Shown: positions 16,917-25,813 of the stretch, piece by piece
How positions within the stretch are numbered: position 1 is the stretch's first letter
How the letters are laid out: every line of letters starts with the position of its first letter
NCBI RefSeq assembly: GCF_040256395.1
Contig: NZ_CP158299.1
Span: 1,951,501-2,015,500, forward strand
Direction: 5' to 3'
Length of the DNA stretch: 64,000 nt
DNA from: Deinococcus sonorensis KR-87
Lineage (GTDB): Bacteria > Deinococcota > Deinococci > Deinococcales > Deinococcaceae
The notes under the pieces: model-generated
Told to the model about the DNA's origin: nothing
The model's database searches: none
What the model saw: only the letters and a program-made list of their open reading frames with translations
Made by a program: the position numbers and the translations under genes

Positions 16917-18698
16917 CTAGCGGGCCAGCTGCTCGTATTCGCGGATGTTTTCGCGGATCACGTCCAGGCTGCTGCGCCAGAACTGCACTTCACGGGTATC
17001 GATGCCGAAGCCGGCCGCCAGCGTGGCCGCGTCGGCCAGCCCGGTGCTGGCCAGCAGCTGGTCGTACTGGGCGCGGAAGCCCTGCGGGTCCTGGCGGTAA
17101 CGGGCGTACAGGCCCAGCCCGAACAGCAGCCCGAAGGTGTAGGGGTAGTTGTAGAAGTTGCTGCCGTAGTAATGGGACTTGACGGCCCACATGTACGGAT
17201 GCAGGGTGCTGAGCGCCTCGCCGTAGGTGTCGCGCTGGGCCTGCTCCATCAGCCGGTTGAACTCAGTGGGTGAGAGGTCGCGCTTCTCGCGGGCCTCAAA
17301 CACCGCCGTCTCGAACAGGAAGCGCGAGTGGATGTCCACCACCACCTGCGCCTGCCCCATCAGGGCCGTCTCCAGCACGTACAGCCGCTCGTCGCCGCTG
17401 GTCCCGTCCAGCGCCGCGTGCTGCACCACCGTCTCGCAGAAGATGCTGGCGGTTTCGGCCAGGGTCATCGGGGTGGCCTTCTGCAGCGGGGTGCGTCCCT
17501 GCAGACACAGGTTGTGGTAGCCGTGGCCCAGCTCGTGCGCCAGGGTGCTGACGCTGTCGAGGTTGGGGGCATGGTTGAGCAGGATGCGGCTCTCGCCGTC
17601 GCGCCACGGCATACAGAAGGCGCCCCCGCGCTTGCCGTCGCGCGGCGGCACGTCCAGCCAGCCTTCGCTCATGGCCCGGTCGGCGAAGTCCGCCAGCCGG
17701 TCCGAGTAGCTGCGGAAGCTGTTCACCACGAACTGCCGCGCCTCCGGATAGGCCCAGCTGGCCCGGCTCTCGCCCACCGGCGCGAACAGGTCGTGCCACG
17801 GCAGGCGGCCGTCGGCGTGGCCCAGCCGCCGCGCCTTGGCCGAGAAGTAGCGGCGGAAGTCCGGAAAGCTCTCCACCACCGCCGTCTGCATCGCCTCCAG
17901 CGTAGCCGCGTCAATGCTGTTGCCGCTGAGCGTGGCCTCCACCGCCGAGCGGTAGCCGCGCTTCCGGTTCAGCACGTTGCTCTCGCCCTTGATGCCGTTC
18001 AGGGCGGCAGCCAGCGGAATCTCGGCCGTCTGCCACACCTGCAGCTCGGTGATATAAGCCTCCTGCCGCAACGCCGCGTCCGGGTCGCTGGCGAGGTTGC
18101 GCAGCATGGTCATCGGGAGCCGTTCGCCGCGCACCTCGCCGCTCAGCAGGCTGCTGACGTTGCCGTGCAGCTTGGCCCACGCGCTGGCGGCGCTGGGGCG
18201 CAGCTCGGCGGCCAGCGCCTCCTCTGCGGGGCTCATCTGGTGCTCGGCCGCGTGGCGGGCACGTTCCAGGGCGTAGCGGTGGTCGCGGGCCAGGGCCGAG
18301 CCGTTCAGCAGGGCCGGCTGGTCCAGGCCGCCCAGCCACGCGTTGTAGCGGGTCATCAGGTCGCTGAGCGGCTGCGTCAGGGTGGTCAGTTCGCTGCTGC
18401 GCGCCTGGGCCAGGTCGTCGCGGCTGTCGGTGGTCAGGAACGCCTGAGCGTAGGCACGCACCGGGGTCAGGCGGGCCAGCAGGTCGTTCAGCGCGGTGGT
18501 GGCCTGCTCAAAGGCGGCCACCGGGTCGGCGGCCCGGGCGTCCTTGCGGATCTCCAGCCGGTCAAACAGGGCGCCCAGCGCCTGCACCCGCTCCGCCACA
18601 TCGGAGAGCGCGGCCTGATACGCGGGCGAATCCAGGGCAGGGTACAGATCATCGGTGCGCCAGTGAGGCGCGGCCTCGGCTACAGGTTGTGAGGTCAT
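16917..18698 (-). CDS. pepF: Oligoendopeptidase F, M3 family
   Basis: A 593-residue cytoplasmic zinc metallopeptidase that cuts short peptides, serving in peptide recycling. The zinc site LAHELGHGYH provides His388, Glu389 (general base) and His392. The third ligand is Glu415 in LAETASIFCE. The length matches PepF/M3B enzymes (about 590-610), and an all-helical N-terminal lid precedes the catalytic domain. TAGACT on the minus strand (18706-18711) ends 7 nt before the ATG, so the transcript is likely leaderless. It is transcribed alone, flanked downstream by a GC hairpin. Confidence 0.93.
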   Translation of the reverse strand: MTSQPVAEAAPHWRTDDLYPALDSPAYQAALSDVAERVQALGALFDRLEIRKDARAADPVAAFEQATTALNDLLARLTPVRAYAQAFLTTDSRDDLAQARSSELTTLTQPLSDLMTRYNAWLGGLDQPALLNGSALARDHRYALERARHAAEHQMSPAEEALAAELRPSAASAWAKLHGNVSSLLSGEVRGERLPMTMLRNLASDPDAALRQEAYITELQVWQTAEIPLAAALNGIKGESNVLNRKRGYRSAVEATLSGNSIDAATLEAMQTAVVESFPDFRRYFSAKARRLGHADGRLPWHDLFAPVGESRASWAYPEARQFVVNSFRSYSDRLADFADRAMSEGWLDVPPRDGKRGGAFCMPWRDGESRILLNHAPNLDSVSTLAHELGHGYHNLCLQGRTPLQKATPMTLAETASIFCETVVQHAALDGTSGDERLYVLETALMGQAQVVVDIHSRFLFETAVFEAREKRDLSPTEFNRLMEQAQRDTYGEALSTLHPYMWAVKSHYYGSNFYNYPYTFGLLFGLGLYARYRQDPQGFRAQYDQLLASTGLADAATLAAGFGIDTREVQFWRSSLDVIRENIREYEQLAR

Positions 18699-18747
18699 GC
18701 GCGGCAGTCTAGCGCCGCCGCATGAACCGGGCTGAGAGCCGGGCGGC

Positions 18748-19566
18748 CTAGCCCTCTTCCTGGGCCTCGTCTTCCCGCATGGTGCCGCTGTCGGCCAGCG
18801 CGATCAGCCACGCCATCAACTGGACCAGCGCCAGGAACATGCCTGGCAGCCCAGCGATCATCATCACCCAGCCGCTGGTCACCTGGTTCTGCAGCGGGGT
18901 GGTGTTCCACAGGCACAGGGCACCCACGTAGGGCGTGTACAGCACCCGCGGGCTATACAGCCACACGGCGGCCACGCCCATCATCGGCAGGCTGCTGAGC
19001 AGGCCGAACCAGCCGCGGTTGCCGAAGCCCCCAGCCTGCACGCCCGGCAGCGGCCGCAGCACCACCGACCAGCTGAGCAGCCCGCCCAGCAGGTACAGCA
19101 GCGGCAGTAGGCCCGAGGCGGTGTTGCTGACCAGCGAGGCGTTGAAGCCCGCGGGAATGTTCCAGAAGACGATGATGGTGGCCCACAGCGCCAGCGCCAC
19201 CCAGGGGTCCAACAGCCACGACAGCAGGCGGCCACCCGGGCGACGGGGGTCCGGCTGCAGATAGCCGGCCGGCAGGCCCAGCACCGCCAGCGGCGGAATC
19301 AGTTCGGCCAGCACCATCAGGCGCACCATGTACAGCGCCATGCTGTTGAGCGTCAGGCTGGTGAGCTGCGTCTGGGTGATGGCGAGCGTCAGCAGCACGG
19401 CCAGCCCGAACAGGGCGGCGCGCCACAGCGGCCAGCGGTCCCGCGGCGCGCGCAGAAAGCCCCACACGTACCAGCCGGCGGCCGCCACGGTCAGCAGCAG
19501 CATCGGCAGGTCCAGGCGCGGCGAGAGCAGCTGGGCCAGGGTGGGGGAGAGGGTGCCTGGGGTCAC
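18748..19566 (-). CDS. ctaG: Cytochrome c oxidase assembly protein, caa3-type CtaG family
   Basis: A 272-residue membrane protein with about seven transmembrane helices and the CtaG_caa3 pattern (LALWATIIVFWNIPAGFN, then a PLLYLLGGLLSW helix). The family is needed for assembly of the caa3 haem-copper oxidase, probably copper delivery to CuB. It differs from the unrelated single-span Cox11 that is also called CtaG. The GTG start overlaps the Sco stop by 4 bp (GTGA), making it third in a copper-delivery operon PCuAC-Sco-CtaG. The C-terminus is acidic (REDEAQEEG). Confidence 0.85.
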   Translation of the reverse strand: MTPGTLSPTLAQLLSPRLDLPMLLLTVAAAGWYVWGFLRAPRDRWPLWRAALFGLAVLLTLAITQTQLTSLTLNSMALYMVRLMVLAELIPPLAVLGLPAGYLQPDPRRPGGRLLSWLLDPWVALALWATIIVFWNIPAGFNASLVSNTASGLLPLLYLLGGLLSWSVVLRPLPGVQAGGFGNRGWFGLLSSLPMMGVAAVWLYSPRVLYTPYVGALCLWNTTPLQNQVTSGWVMMIAGLPGMFLALVQLMAWLIALADSGTMREDEAQEEG

Positions 19567-20198
19567 TGCATCACCTGCTGGATGTCCTGCACCACCCGGT
19601 TGATGTCGCTCAGCTGGGTGTAGTCCCAGATCAGCCGCCGCTGGCCCTGGGCGTCAATCAGGTAGGTGGCGCTGGTGTGGTTGATCTGGTACTCGCCCGG
19701 CTGCCCCGGCAGAGGGGCCTTCACGTACGACACGCCGTAGCTGCGGGCCAGCTGGGCGAGCGCCGGCTCCGGCACCCGCACCCCCGTAGCCGTACCGAAG
19801 TAGCGCACGTAGGGCCCGATCTTGTCGGGGGTGTCGCGGGCCGGGTCGAGCGACACGAACACCACCTGGAACTGCCGCTGCTGCTCGGGCGTCAGCTGCT
19901 CGCGGGCCTTTTCCAGGTAGCCGAGCGTCAGCGGGCACACGTCCGGGCAGTGGGTGAAGCCGAAGAACAGGGCGGTGGTGTGGCCAGTGGGCGTGAAGGC
20001 GTAGGCCCGGCCCTGGCCGTCGGTGCCCTGGAAGCGGGCGGCCGGCTGCGGCGGGGTATAGACGGTGCCGTAATACGGATACGGGCTCTGCAGGCGGGCG
20101 TACAGCCACACGCCGCCCAGCAGCAGGGCCACCGCAAGCACGGCCAGCAGCGCCGAGACGTACCAGGGCCGGGCAGCCGGAAGGGTGCGGGCGGTCAT
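19563..20198 (-). CDS. SCO1/SenC/PrrC family copper chaperone
   Basis: A 211-residue protein anchored by one N-terminal helix (residues about 13-33) with an exported thioredoxin-like domain. The copper ligands are Cys84 and Cys88 in FTHCPDVCP and His174 in INHTSATYLID. Sco proteins reduce and metallate the CuA site of cytochrome oxidase subunit II. The start is the ATG at 20198, which overlaps the PCuAC stop by 4 bp; the frame is open further upstream but that is a shadow of the PCuAC gene. It sits between PCuAC and CtaG, so the three act on the same oxidase. Confidence 0.93.
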   Translation of the reverse strand: MTARTLPAARPWYVSALLAVLAVALLLGGVWLYARLQSPYPYYGTVYTPPQPAARFQGTDGQGRAYAFTPTGHTTALFFGFTHCPDVCPLTLGYLEKAREQLTPEQQRQFQVVFVSLDPARDTPDKIGPYVRYFGTATGVRVPEPALAQLARSYGVSYVKAPLPGQPGEYQINHTSATYLIDAQGQRRLIWDYTQLSDINRVVQDIQQVMQ

Positions 20199-20704
20199 GG
20201 GGCCGCCCGCCGGACCAGCAGCGAGACGGTGCGGGCGCTGCCGTCCGAGAACCGCAGGGTTAGCTGTACCTTCGTCCCTGGGCTGAGCGGCCTGCGCAGC
20301 CCCGAGAGCATGATGTGGGCCTGGCCGGGAGCAAAGGTGCCGCGCCCGCCGGCTGGAATGCTCAGCCGGTTCAGCGGCTGCATGCTGACGCGCTTCTGGG
20401 CATCGGTGTGGCTGGTCATCAACATGGTGTGGGCGGCCACCGGAGTGGAGGCGCCCACCAGCACGGCCGCGCTGGGGCCGGGGTTCTGAAGGGTGAGGTA
20501 GGCGGCGCTCTCCGACACGCCGGGCGGGGTGGCCGCCACCCAGCCGCCCTGAAGGGTCAGCCGCTTCACGGCCGCGCCCGGAGCGCTGGAGGTGGCTTTC
20601 GGCATGGCCATGCCGGCCATGCCGGCCATGTCGCCGGCGTGCTGGGCACGCGTGGCCGGAGCCGCCAGCGTGATCAGCAGGACCAGAAAAAGAAGCCTGT
20701 ACAT
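20195..20704 (-). CDS. Periplasmic copper chaperone PCu(A)C
   Basis: A 169-residue exported protein with a signal peptide (residues 1-20, cut near ATRA-QH) and a cupredoxin-like fold. The candidate Cu(I) ligands are His99, Met108, His130 and Met132 (AHIML). The spacing from Met108 to His130 fits the family pattern, while the first His is closer to the Met than usual. A Met/His-rich stretch (residues 22-34, HAGDMAGMAGMAM) just after the signal may bind extra copper. Known members hand Cu(I) to the CuA centre together with Sco. It is first in its operon; TACAGT (minus strand, 20712-20717) ends 7 nt before the ATG, and an AGGGG lies in the gap. Confidence 0.88.
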   Translation of the reverse strand: MYRLLFLVLLITLAAPATRAQHAGDMAGMAGMAMPKATSSAPGAAVKRLTLQGGWVAATPPGVSESAAYLTLQNPGPSAAVLVGASTPVAAHTMLMTSHTDAQKRVSMQPLNRLSIPAGGRGTFAPGQAHIMLSGLRRPLSPGTKVQLTLRFSDGSARTVSLLVRRAAP

Positions 20705-20770
20705 CCCCTGTACTGTAGAGCGAACCGGGTGACGGATTGTCCCCCGCCACGCTGTTGCGCGGGCCGCCCA

Positions 20771-20799
20771 TTGACGGCCCGTCTGTCACGGGCTGTACT
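20771..20799 (+). promoter_or_regulatory. Leaderless promoter of the gene at 20807
   Basis: TTGACG (20771-20776), a 17-bp spacer and TGTACT (20794-20799) place transcription start on the ATG at 20807. It is divergent from the PCuAC promoter 55 bp away. Confidence 0.65.
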
Positions 20800-20806
20800 G
20801 GGCAGC

Positions 20807-21292
20807 ATGGCCTTCATCACGTGGCTCCACGATCTCCAGTTTCCCAGCGCCGCCGCCCGCCTGTTTCCCACACCGCTCGCGCTGGCCACCCTGGTGCTGT
20901 TCGTGTGGAGCCTCGGTCCGGCGATCCGGGGCCGCATCCAGCCGCCGATGGTGTGGTGGCTGCGCCTCACCTGGGTGCTGACGCTGATTCCGGCCGCCAC
21001 CGGCGTGATCCTGGCGGTGGGCGGCGACAAGGTGGCGAGCGCGGTGGCCGCCACCGGACGCAGCACCACCCGCTACGGCTTTCCGCCGGACCCCAGCCGC
21101 AACTGGGAACACTGGATGTACGCCGCCCTGATCCTGGCGAGCCTGTATGCCATTGAGCTGCTGGTGCAGGGCCGCATCATCCGCCACCAGACCGGCCTGC
21201 GGCTGCTGCCGGTGGCCACCCTGTTTCTGTACGGGGTGGCCTACATGGTGGGCCGTGTGGCGGTGTTTCCCGGCAGCACGCCCGGCACCTGA
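20807..21292 (+). CDS. Small four-helix integral membrane protein, function unknown
   Basis: A 161-residue protein with four hydrophobic segments (about 19-35, 46-66, 101-121, 131-151), divergent from the copper operon. I do not recognise a family with certainty; the layout resembles small haem-copper-oxidase-associated or DUF2269-like proteins. The loop between helices 2 and 3 holds RYGFPPDPSRNWEHW. The start at ATG 20807 is chosen because a -35/-10 pair positions transcription exactly there. It converges with the SIS-domain gene, 7 bp between stops. Confidence 0.65.
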   Translation: MAFITWLHDLQFPSAAARLFPTPLALATLVLFVWSLGPAIRGRIQPPMVWWLRLTWVLTLIPAATGVILAVGGDKVASAVAATGRSTTRYGFPPDPSRNWEHWMYAALILASLYAIELLVQGRIIRHQTGLRLLPVATLFLYGVAYMVGRVAVFPGSTPGT

Positions 21293-21299
21293 GGCCGGG

Positions 21300-22196
21300 C
21301 TAGTTCAGTTCGTCGTCCGGCAGCGGGCTGCTGACGCTGGCCAGCACCTGCAGCAGCGCCGGGCTGTCGTCCGGCGTGGTGCCCTCGCGCTCGGCCAGAT
21401 AGGTGGCCACCCACGCCGCGAAGTACCACAGCGCCAGCGTGCCGGCGTACCCTTCCTCGCCGCCCGGATACGGCACCGTCACCACCTCGTCAATGCGGGT
21501 TTCCAGCACCTCGCGCACCAGCCGCAGTTCGGCGTCCTCCTCGCCCAGCAGCAGCGCCAGCCGACCGTCGCCGCGCTCGTGGTGCGCCTCGAAGGCGCCG
21601 GTCAGCACGTACAGCGGCTCACGTTCCACCGGCACGCTCAGCACCTTGCCGATGCGCGCGAGCAGCAGCTGCCACGCGAATACCAGCGCGCCCTCGCCGG
21701 CCGGGGCCAGCAGCAGCGGCGCGCGTCCCCACAGCGTCCAGGCCAGGTCGCGGGCCGGGTTGCCCTCCTCGATTTCCGGGGCGCAGCGGTCCCGCAGGTC
21801 CGAGAGCAGCGCCTCGGCCTGCTGGGCCTCCTCGGCGTGACCGGTGGCGTAGGCCAGGTACTGCGCGAGATGGTAGGTGCTGCTCACGCCGCCCGGCGCC
21901 AGAAAGTGCAGCTGATCCAGCGCAAACCGGCGGCCCTCACCCACGCCCACCCGCCGCACCGTGACCTCCGAGACCTCCGCCAGCGCGGCGAAGTCGTCGG
22001 CCGCCGCCTGCGTTTCGGCGCTGTTCAGCACGAACTGGGTGCCGCTGGCGCTTAGGCGCACCTGACTGAACGGCTCGCACAGCTGCGCGGCCAGCGCTGC
22101 CTCGCCCAGCCCCAGCAGCCCGAACGGCCCCTGTTCCGGGGTGGTCGGCCCCTGGTAGCTGCCCGGCAGGTTCAACAGTGTCTGAAAGATGCTCAT
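21300..22196 (-). CDS. SIS-domain protein, phosphoglucose/phosphomannose isomerase C-terminal-like
   Basis: A 298-residue cytoplasmic protein. The N-terminal half has a short glycine-rich stretch (GPFGLLGLGEAALAAQL), and residues about 165-290 resemble the C-terminal half of bifunctional phosphoglucose/phosphomannose isomerases (SIS fold), including AFEAHHERGDGR and a long acidic helix. If that is right it would bind a sugar phosphate. I cannot point to a full catalytic set, so it may be a non-enzymatic relative. The ATG at 22196 is preferred over an upstream in-frame codon at 22271 because the latter adds residues without similarity to the family. Confidence 0.6.
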   Translation of the reverse strand: MSIFQTLLNLPGSYQGPTTPEQGPFGLLGLGEAALAAQLCEPFSQVRLSASGTQFVLNSAETQAAADDFAALAEVSEVTVRRVGVGEGRRFALDQLHFLAPGGVSSTYHLAQYLAYATGHAEEAQQAEALLSDLRDRCAPEIEEGNPARDLAWTLWGRAPLLLAPAGEGALVFAWQLLLARIGKVLSVPVEREPLYVLTGAFEAHHERGDGRLALLLGEEDAELRLVREVLETRIDEVVTVPYPGGEEGYAGTLALWYFAAWVATYLAEREGTTPDDSPALLQVLASVSSPLPDDELN

Positions 22197-22294
22197 GGCT
22201 CTAAGGTGGCATGAGAGACCGGTCCCGAGTGTGAGCGCAGGGGCGTCCCACGCGTCTAAAGAGCCCTTCATGTGAGCGGTTTTCAGCGTGCTAG

Positions 22295-22499
<205 letters not shown>

Positions 22500-24323
22500 G
22501 TGAAGAAGCAAGTCATCGTACGCGTCCTGCTGGGCGTTCTGGCACTGCTGCTGGTGGCCGGGCTCGTGGTGCAGTTCACGCCGGCCATCGGATCGCTCAG
22601 CGGCAGCAGCGGCACGCCGGCCCTGAAGGTCGCCGGGCAGACCATCACCGCGCAGCAGCTGGACAACGCGCGGCAGGCCAACCAGCTGCTGTCGTCGGTG
22701 CGCACCGGGTTGCTCGGCGACGACTTCGAGACGGTGGTCGCCGATCAGCTGGTCACCCAGACGCTGCTGCAGCAGGCGGCGGCCGACCAGAAGGTCAGCC
22801 GCGCCGACGTGAACGCCGAGGTCACCAAGACCCGCGAGTCGAATAACCTGACCGACAACAAGGCCTGGACCGACGCGCTGCGCAACGCCGGGTTCTCCGA
22901 CTCGTCGTACCGCGAGCAGGTGCGCAACTCGCTGGCGGTGCAGCGCAAGGCCAAGGCGATTCAGGACGCCGCGCCCAAGCCTACCGAGGCGCAGATCCGG
23001 ATGTACTACGACCTGAACCCGCAGACCTTCCAGTCAGACGCCCGCATCGTGGGGCGCGAGATTGTGGTGGACACCAAGGCCAAGGCCGATCAGCTGCTGG
23101 CCCAGCTCAAGAAGGGCGCGGACTTCGCGGCCCTGGCGAGCGCCAACAGCCTGGAGAACAAGGACCGCGGCGGCGCGCTGGCGGCCCTGGAGAACGGCAA
23201 GCCCAAGCCGGTGGCCCAGGTGGCGCTGCCGCAGGAGGTGGGTGTGGCCGCCTTCGCCCTGACCAGCGGCGGCCTGACCGACGTGATCAAGAGTGGCGAG
23301 CGCTATTACATCGTGAAGGTGGAGCAGTTCCTGGCGCCCAGCACCAAGCCGTACAGCGAGGCCAAGGCCAGCGCCACCGACGCGGTTGCCAACCAGCTGA
23401 AGAATCAGGCGGTGGAGGCGTGGATCGACAGCCTGCGCCAGAACGTCAAGGTCGAGGTGGTGGACCCCGCGTGGCCGTACAACGACCCGGCGGTGGCCAC
23501 CGTGAACGGCCAGAAAATTCCCTACACCGAGGTGCTGGCGGCGATGCTGAACAACCAGCAGTTCGCGGCGCTGCTGCAGCAGGCCTCGCCGGATCAGGCG
23601 GCCCCGCTGGTCAACAGCTTCCTGAAGCCGAGCATCGTGCAGTCGCTGATCCAGCAGTACGCGGCCCCGATCATCGTCAAGGCGCAGAAGCTCCCGCTGG
23701 TGGGCAGCCGCGGTGAGCTGCTGAGCGGCCTGACCGCCTACGGTGCCCGCGACGTCAAGGTATCGGACGCCGACGTGCAGGCCTACTACAAGGCCCACCA
23801 GAAGGAGTTCCAGACCCAGGCGAGCGCCACCGTCTCGACCGCCAGCTTCAAGGACAAGCAGCAGGCGCTGGCGTTCCGGCAGGCGTTCAAGAGCGGCGAC
23901 TTCACCAAGGCCGCCAGCAAGGCCGGCGGCACGGTGGCCGAGCGCGGCGCCGTCACCCAGGGCGACAGCAAGCTGACCGGCGCGCTGGAAACCGCCGTGT
24001 TCGCCACCGACCGGCTGCAGCCGGCAGGTGAGGGCAGCCTCAGCGACGTGGCGCAGGAGAACGGACGCTACGTGGTGGCGTACCTGACCGATCTGGTGCG
24101 CGCCAGCGTCAAGCCGCTGGCCGAGGTGCAGAGCACCATCCAGAGTCAGCTGCTGGCCCAAAAGCAGCAGACGGCCGGGCAGGCCTACCTGACCGCCCAG
24201 CTCAAGACCATCAAGACCCAGGACCTGCTGAGCAGCGTGCTGGCGGCGCAGGCCAAGCGGGTCGCGGCGCAGACGCCCAGCTCGCCCAGCAGCCCCTCGG
24301 CGCCCAGCACGCCCGCGAAGTAA
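22500..24323 (+). CDS. Membrane-anchored peptidyl-prolyl cis-trans isomerase (SurA/PpiD-like, parvulin type)
   Basis: A 607-residue foldase. One N-terminal helix (residues about 5-30) anchors it, with the rest outside the membrane. A SurA_N-like chaperone region (about 45-160) is followed by a parvulin-type domain (about 178-285: ARIVGREIVVDTKAKADQLL, then ADFAALAS and GGALAALENG). A second half (about 315-580) repeats the SurA-like plus parvulin-like pattern, and the tail is Ser/Pro-rich. It would help fold exported proteins. The GTG start at 22500 has a strong GAGGAGG site 7 nt upstream. It ends in a bidirectional terminator. Confidence 0.87.
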   Translation: MKKQVIVRVLLGVLALLLVAGLVVQFTPAIGSLSGSSGTPALKVAGQTITAQQLDNARQANQLLSSVRTGLLGDDFETVVADQLVTQTLLQQAAADQKVSRADVNAEVTKTRESNNLTDNKAWTDALRNAGFSDSSYREQVRNSLAVQRKAKAIQDAAPKPTEAQIRMYYDLNPQTFQSDARIVGREIVVDTKAKADQLLAQLKKGADFAALASANSLENKDRGGALAALENGKPKPVAQVALPQEVGVAAFALTSGGLTDVIKSGERYYIVKVEQFLAPSTKPYSEAKASATDAVANQLKNQAVEAWIDSLRQNVKVEVVDPAWPYNDPAVATVNGQKIPYTEVLAAMLNNQQFAALLQQASPDQAAPLVNSFLKPSIVQSLIQQYAAPIIVKAQKLPLVGSRGELLSGLTAYGARDVKVSDADVQAYYKAHQKEFQTQASATVSTASFKDKQQALAFRQAFKSGDFTKAASKAGGTVAERGAVTQGDSKLTGALETAVFATDRLQPAGEGSLSDVAQENGRYVVAYLTDLVRASVKPLAEVQSTIQSQLLAQKQQTAGQAYLTAQLKTIKTQDLLSSVLAAQAKRVAAQTPSSPSSPSAPSTPAK

Positions 24324-24333
24324 GCCTCCACAG

Positions 24334-24373
24334 AAGGCGCCCCCCTGCAGCTGCAGGGGGGCGCCTTATCTTT
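24334..24373 (+). terminator. Bidirectional terminator, perfect 17-bp palindrome
   Basis: AAGGCGCCCCCCTGCAG (24334-24350) is directly followed by its exact reverse complement (24351-24367) and then ATCTTTT. It lies between the PPIase gene and the convergent DUF4388 gene and can serve both. It is unusual in having no unpaired loop in sequence. Confidence 0.85.
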
Positions 24374-24384
24374 TGCCTTCAGGC

Positions 24385-24909
24385 TCAGCTGGGAGCGGCT
24401 TCCACCAGCCCCGCCTGCATGAAGGACAGCAGGATGCCCAGCAGGGTGCGCGGCGGCAGGTCGGTCGTCTCCAGCATCTGCCGCACCGTCAGGCGGCCTA
24501 CCCCGGCCAGGGCGCGGTACTGGGCGCGGGTGACCGGCTGCTGCTCCGACCAGCGGGCAGTGAAGCGCAGCCCCTGGTCCCAGTCGGGCAGAGCGGCCAG
24601 CAGCGGGCTCCAGGCCGCGTTGTCCACCAGCAGCTGACGCAGGGTGGCGTCGCGGGAGGACGTGACCGTGCGCTCACTGGTGGTGGGGCCGCCCTCGAAC
24701 TGCAGTTCGCCCCGGTTCAGGGAGGCCAGCAGATCCAGCGCGGACGCGCCGGCCTTGCCCATGCTGACCGCATGCACGACGTTGCCGTTCTCCAGCCAGA
24801 CCTCGCCGGAAAGCGGTCCCCGCACCCGCACATGTCCGGTGCGGCCACCGTTCATCAGCATCTGGAGCACGGCGGGAAAGGCAAAGTGAGTCAGGTCACT
24901 GCTCAGCAT
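24385..24909 (-). CDS. DUF4388 (PATAN-type) domain protein
   Basis: A 174-residue cytoplasmic protein. Residues 1-95 match DUF4388: LLSSDLTHFAFPAVLQML-like start, GHVRVRGPLSGEVWLENGNV, and SALDLLASLNRGELQFEGG. Such domains occur in bacterial signalling proteins and are often linked to two-component and gliding or Ras-like systems. Residues about 130-170 look like a small helical winged domain. The start is ATG 24909, not the upstream in-frame codon at 24966, because TACACT (minus strand, 24916-24921) ends 6 nt before it, as in a leaderless gene. No signalling partner is adjacent, so its pathway is unknown. Confidence 0.78.
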   Translation of the reverse strand: MLSSDLTHFAFPAVLQMLMNGGRTGHVRVRGPLSGEVWLENGNVVHAVSMGKAGASALDLLASLNRGELQFEGGPTTSERTVTSSRDATLRQLLVDNAAWSPLLAALPDWDQGLRFTARWSEQQPVTRAQYRALAGVGRLTVRQMLETTDLPPRTLLGILLSFMQAGLVEAAPS

Positions 24910-24915
24910 GCCAGG

Positions 24916-24942
24916 AGTGTAGCGTAGCGTGGCAGCTGTCAA
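24916..24942 (-). promoter_or_regulatory. Promoter of the DUF4388 gene
   Basis: On the minus strand a perfect TTGACA (24942-24937) precedes TACACT (24921-24916) with a short 15-bp spacer, ending 6 nt before the ATG. It is back to back with the deoR-family promoter. Confidence 0.55.
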
Positions 24943-24971
24943 TAGCAGACAAACGGCTGCCCCCATCCTGC

Positions 24972-25000
24972 TTGACTTGAATTCGTAAGAAACGTAAATT
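24972..25000 (+). promoter_or_regulatory. Promoter and possible operator of the DeoR-galT operon
   Basis: TTGACT (24972-24977), a 17-bp spacer and TAAATT (24995-25000) end 5 nt before the ATG. The AT-rich spacer contains the direct repeat CGTAA (24984-24988 and 24993-24997), and an imperfect inverted repeat GAATT / AATTC brackets it. This is the natural place for self-repression by the DeoR protein, which is inference. Confidence 0.6.
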
Positions 25001-25005
25001 CAGGA

Positions 25006-25791
25006 ATGATGACCCAGGGCGAAACGGCCGGAACCCAGCGCGACAGGCAGCACAGCGTTCTGCAGCTGCTGGAGGACCGCGAATCCGTTTCGGTGAGTGA
25101 ACTTTCGGCGCTGCTGCTCGTTTCGGAAGTCACGGTCCGCAGCGACCTCAAGGCGCTGGCCGGACGGGGGCTGGTGCGCCGCACCCGGGGGGGGGTGGCG
25201 CGGCCGCTGGGCCTGCCGGAACGGACCCTGGAGGAGAGCAGCCGGCAGCAGGCGGCCGTGAAGCGCCGCATCGGGCAGCGGGCGGCCAGTCTGGTGCGTG
25301 ACGGCCAGACGGTGTTTCTGGACGTGGGCAGCACCACCACCGAAATTGCCCGGCACCTGAGTCCGGCGCTGCGGGGCGTCACGGTGGTGACCAACGGCCT
25401 GAACATCGCGCTGGAGCTGGAGCGGCTGCCGGGCCTGCACATCATCGTGACCGGCGGCAGCCTGCGCCGGCTTCAACACAGCCTGGTGAACCCCTACGGC
25501 CTGGAGCTGCTGGGCCGCATCCGGGCCGATCTGCTGTTTCTGGGCTGCAACGGGCTGGACGTGCAGCATGGCGTCACCAACGCAAATTTCGATGAGGCCG
25601 AGATCAAGAGCCGCATGGCTGAATATGCCCGAAGCGTGGTCGTGGTTGCGGACCACAGCAAGCTTGGTACAGTGGCCCGCGCCCATGTCCTGCCGGCCCG
25701 GCAGGTGCAGGTGCTCATCACCGGCCGTCAGGCCAGCCCGGACCAGCTCAGACCGTTGCAGGCTGTCATCCCGACCATTCACGCCGTGTAG
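25006..25791 (+). CDS. DeoR/GlpR family sugar-metabolism repressor
   Basis: A 261-residue DNA-binding regulator. The N-terminal winged helix-turn-helix (residues about 12-68) has [19 protein letters not shown] and [12 protein letters not shown], both classic for DeoR. The C-terminal sugar-phosphate sensor domain has [39 protein letters not shown] and VVADHSKLG. It is followed 22 bp later by galT, so it likely controls galactose metabolism in response to a phosphorylated sugar. A second ATG at 25009 is an equally good start, since the promoter places transcription at one of the two. Confidence 0.92.
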   Translation: MMTQGETAGTQRDRQHSVLQLLEDRESVSVSELSALLLVSEVTVRSDLKALAGRGLVRRTRGGVARPLGLPERTLEESSRQQAAVKRRIGQRAASLVRDGQTVFLDVGSTTTEIARHLSPALRGVTVVTNGLNIALELERLPGLHIIVTGGSLRRLQHSLVNPYGLELLGRIRADLLFLGCNGLDVQHGVTNANFDEAEIKSRMAEYARSVVVVADHSKLGTVARAHVLPARQVQVLITGRQASPDQLRPLQAVIPTIHAV

Positions 25792-25813
25792 CCACGGCCC
25801 GGAGTCCACTGAT

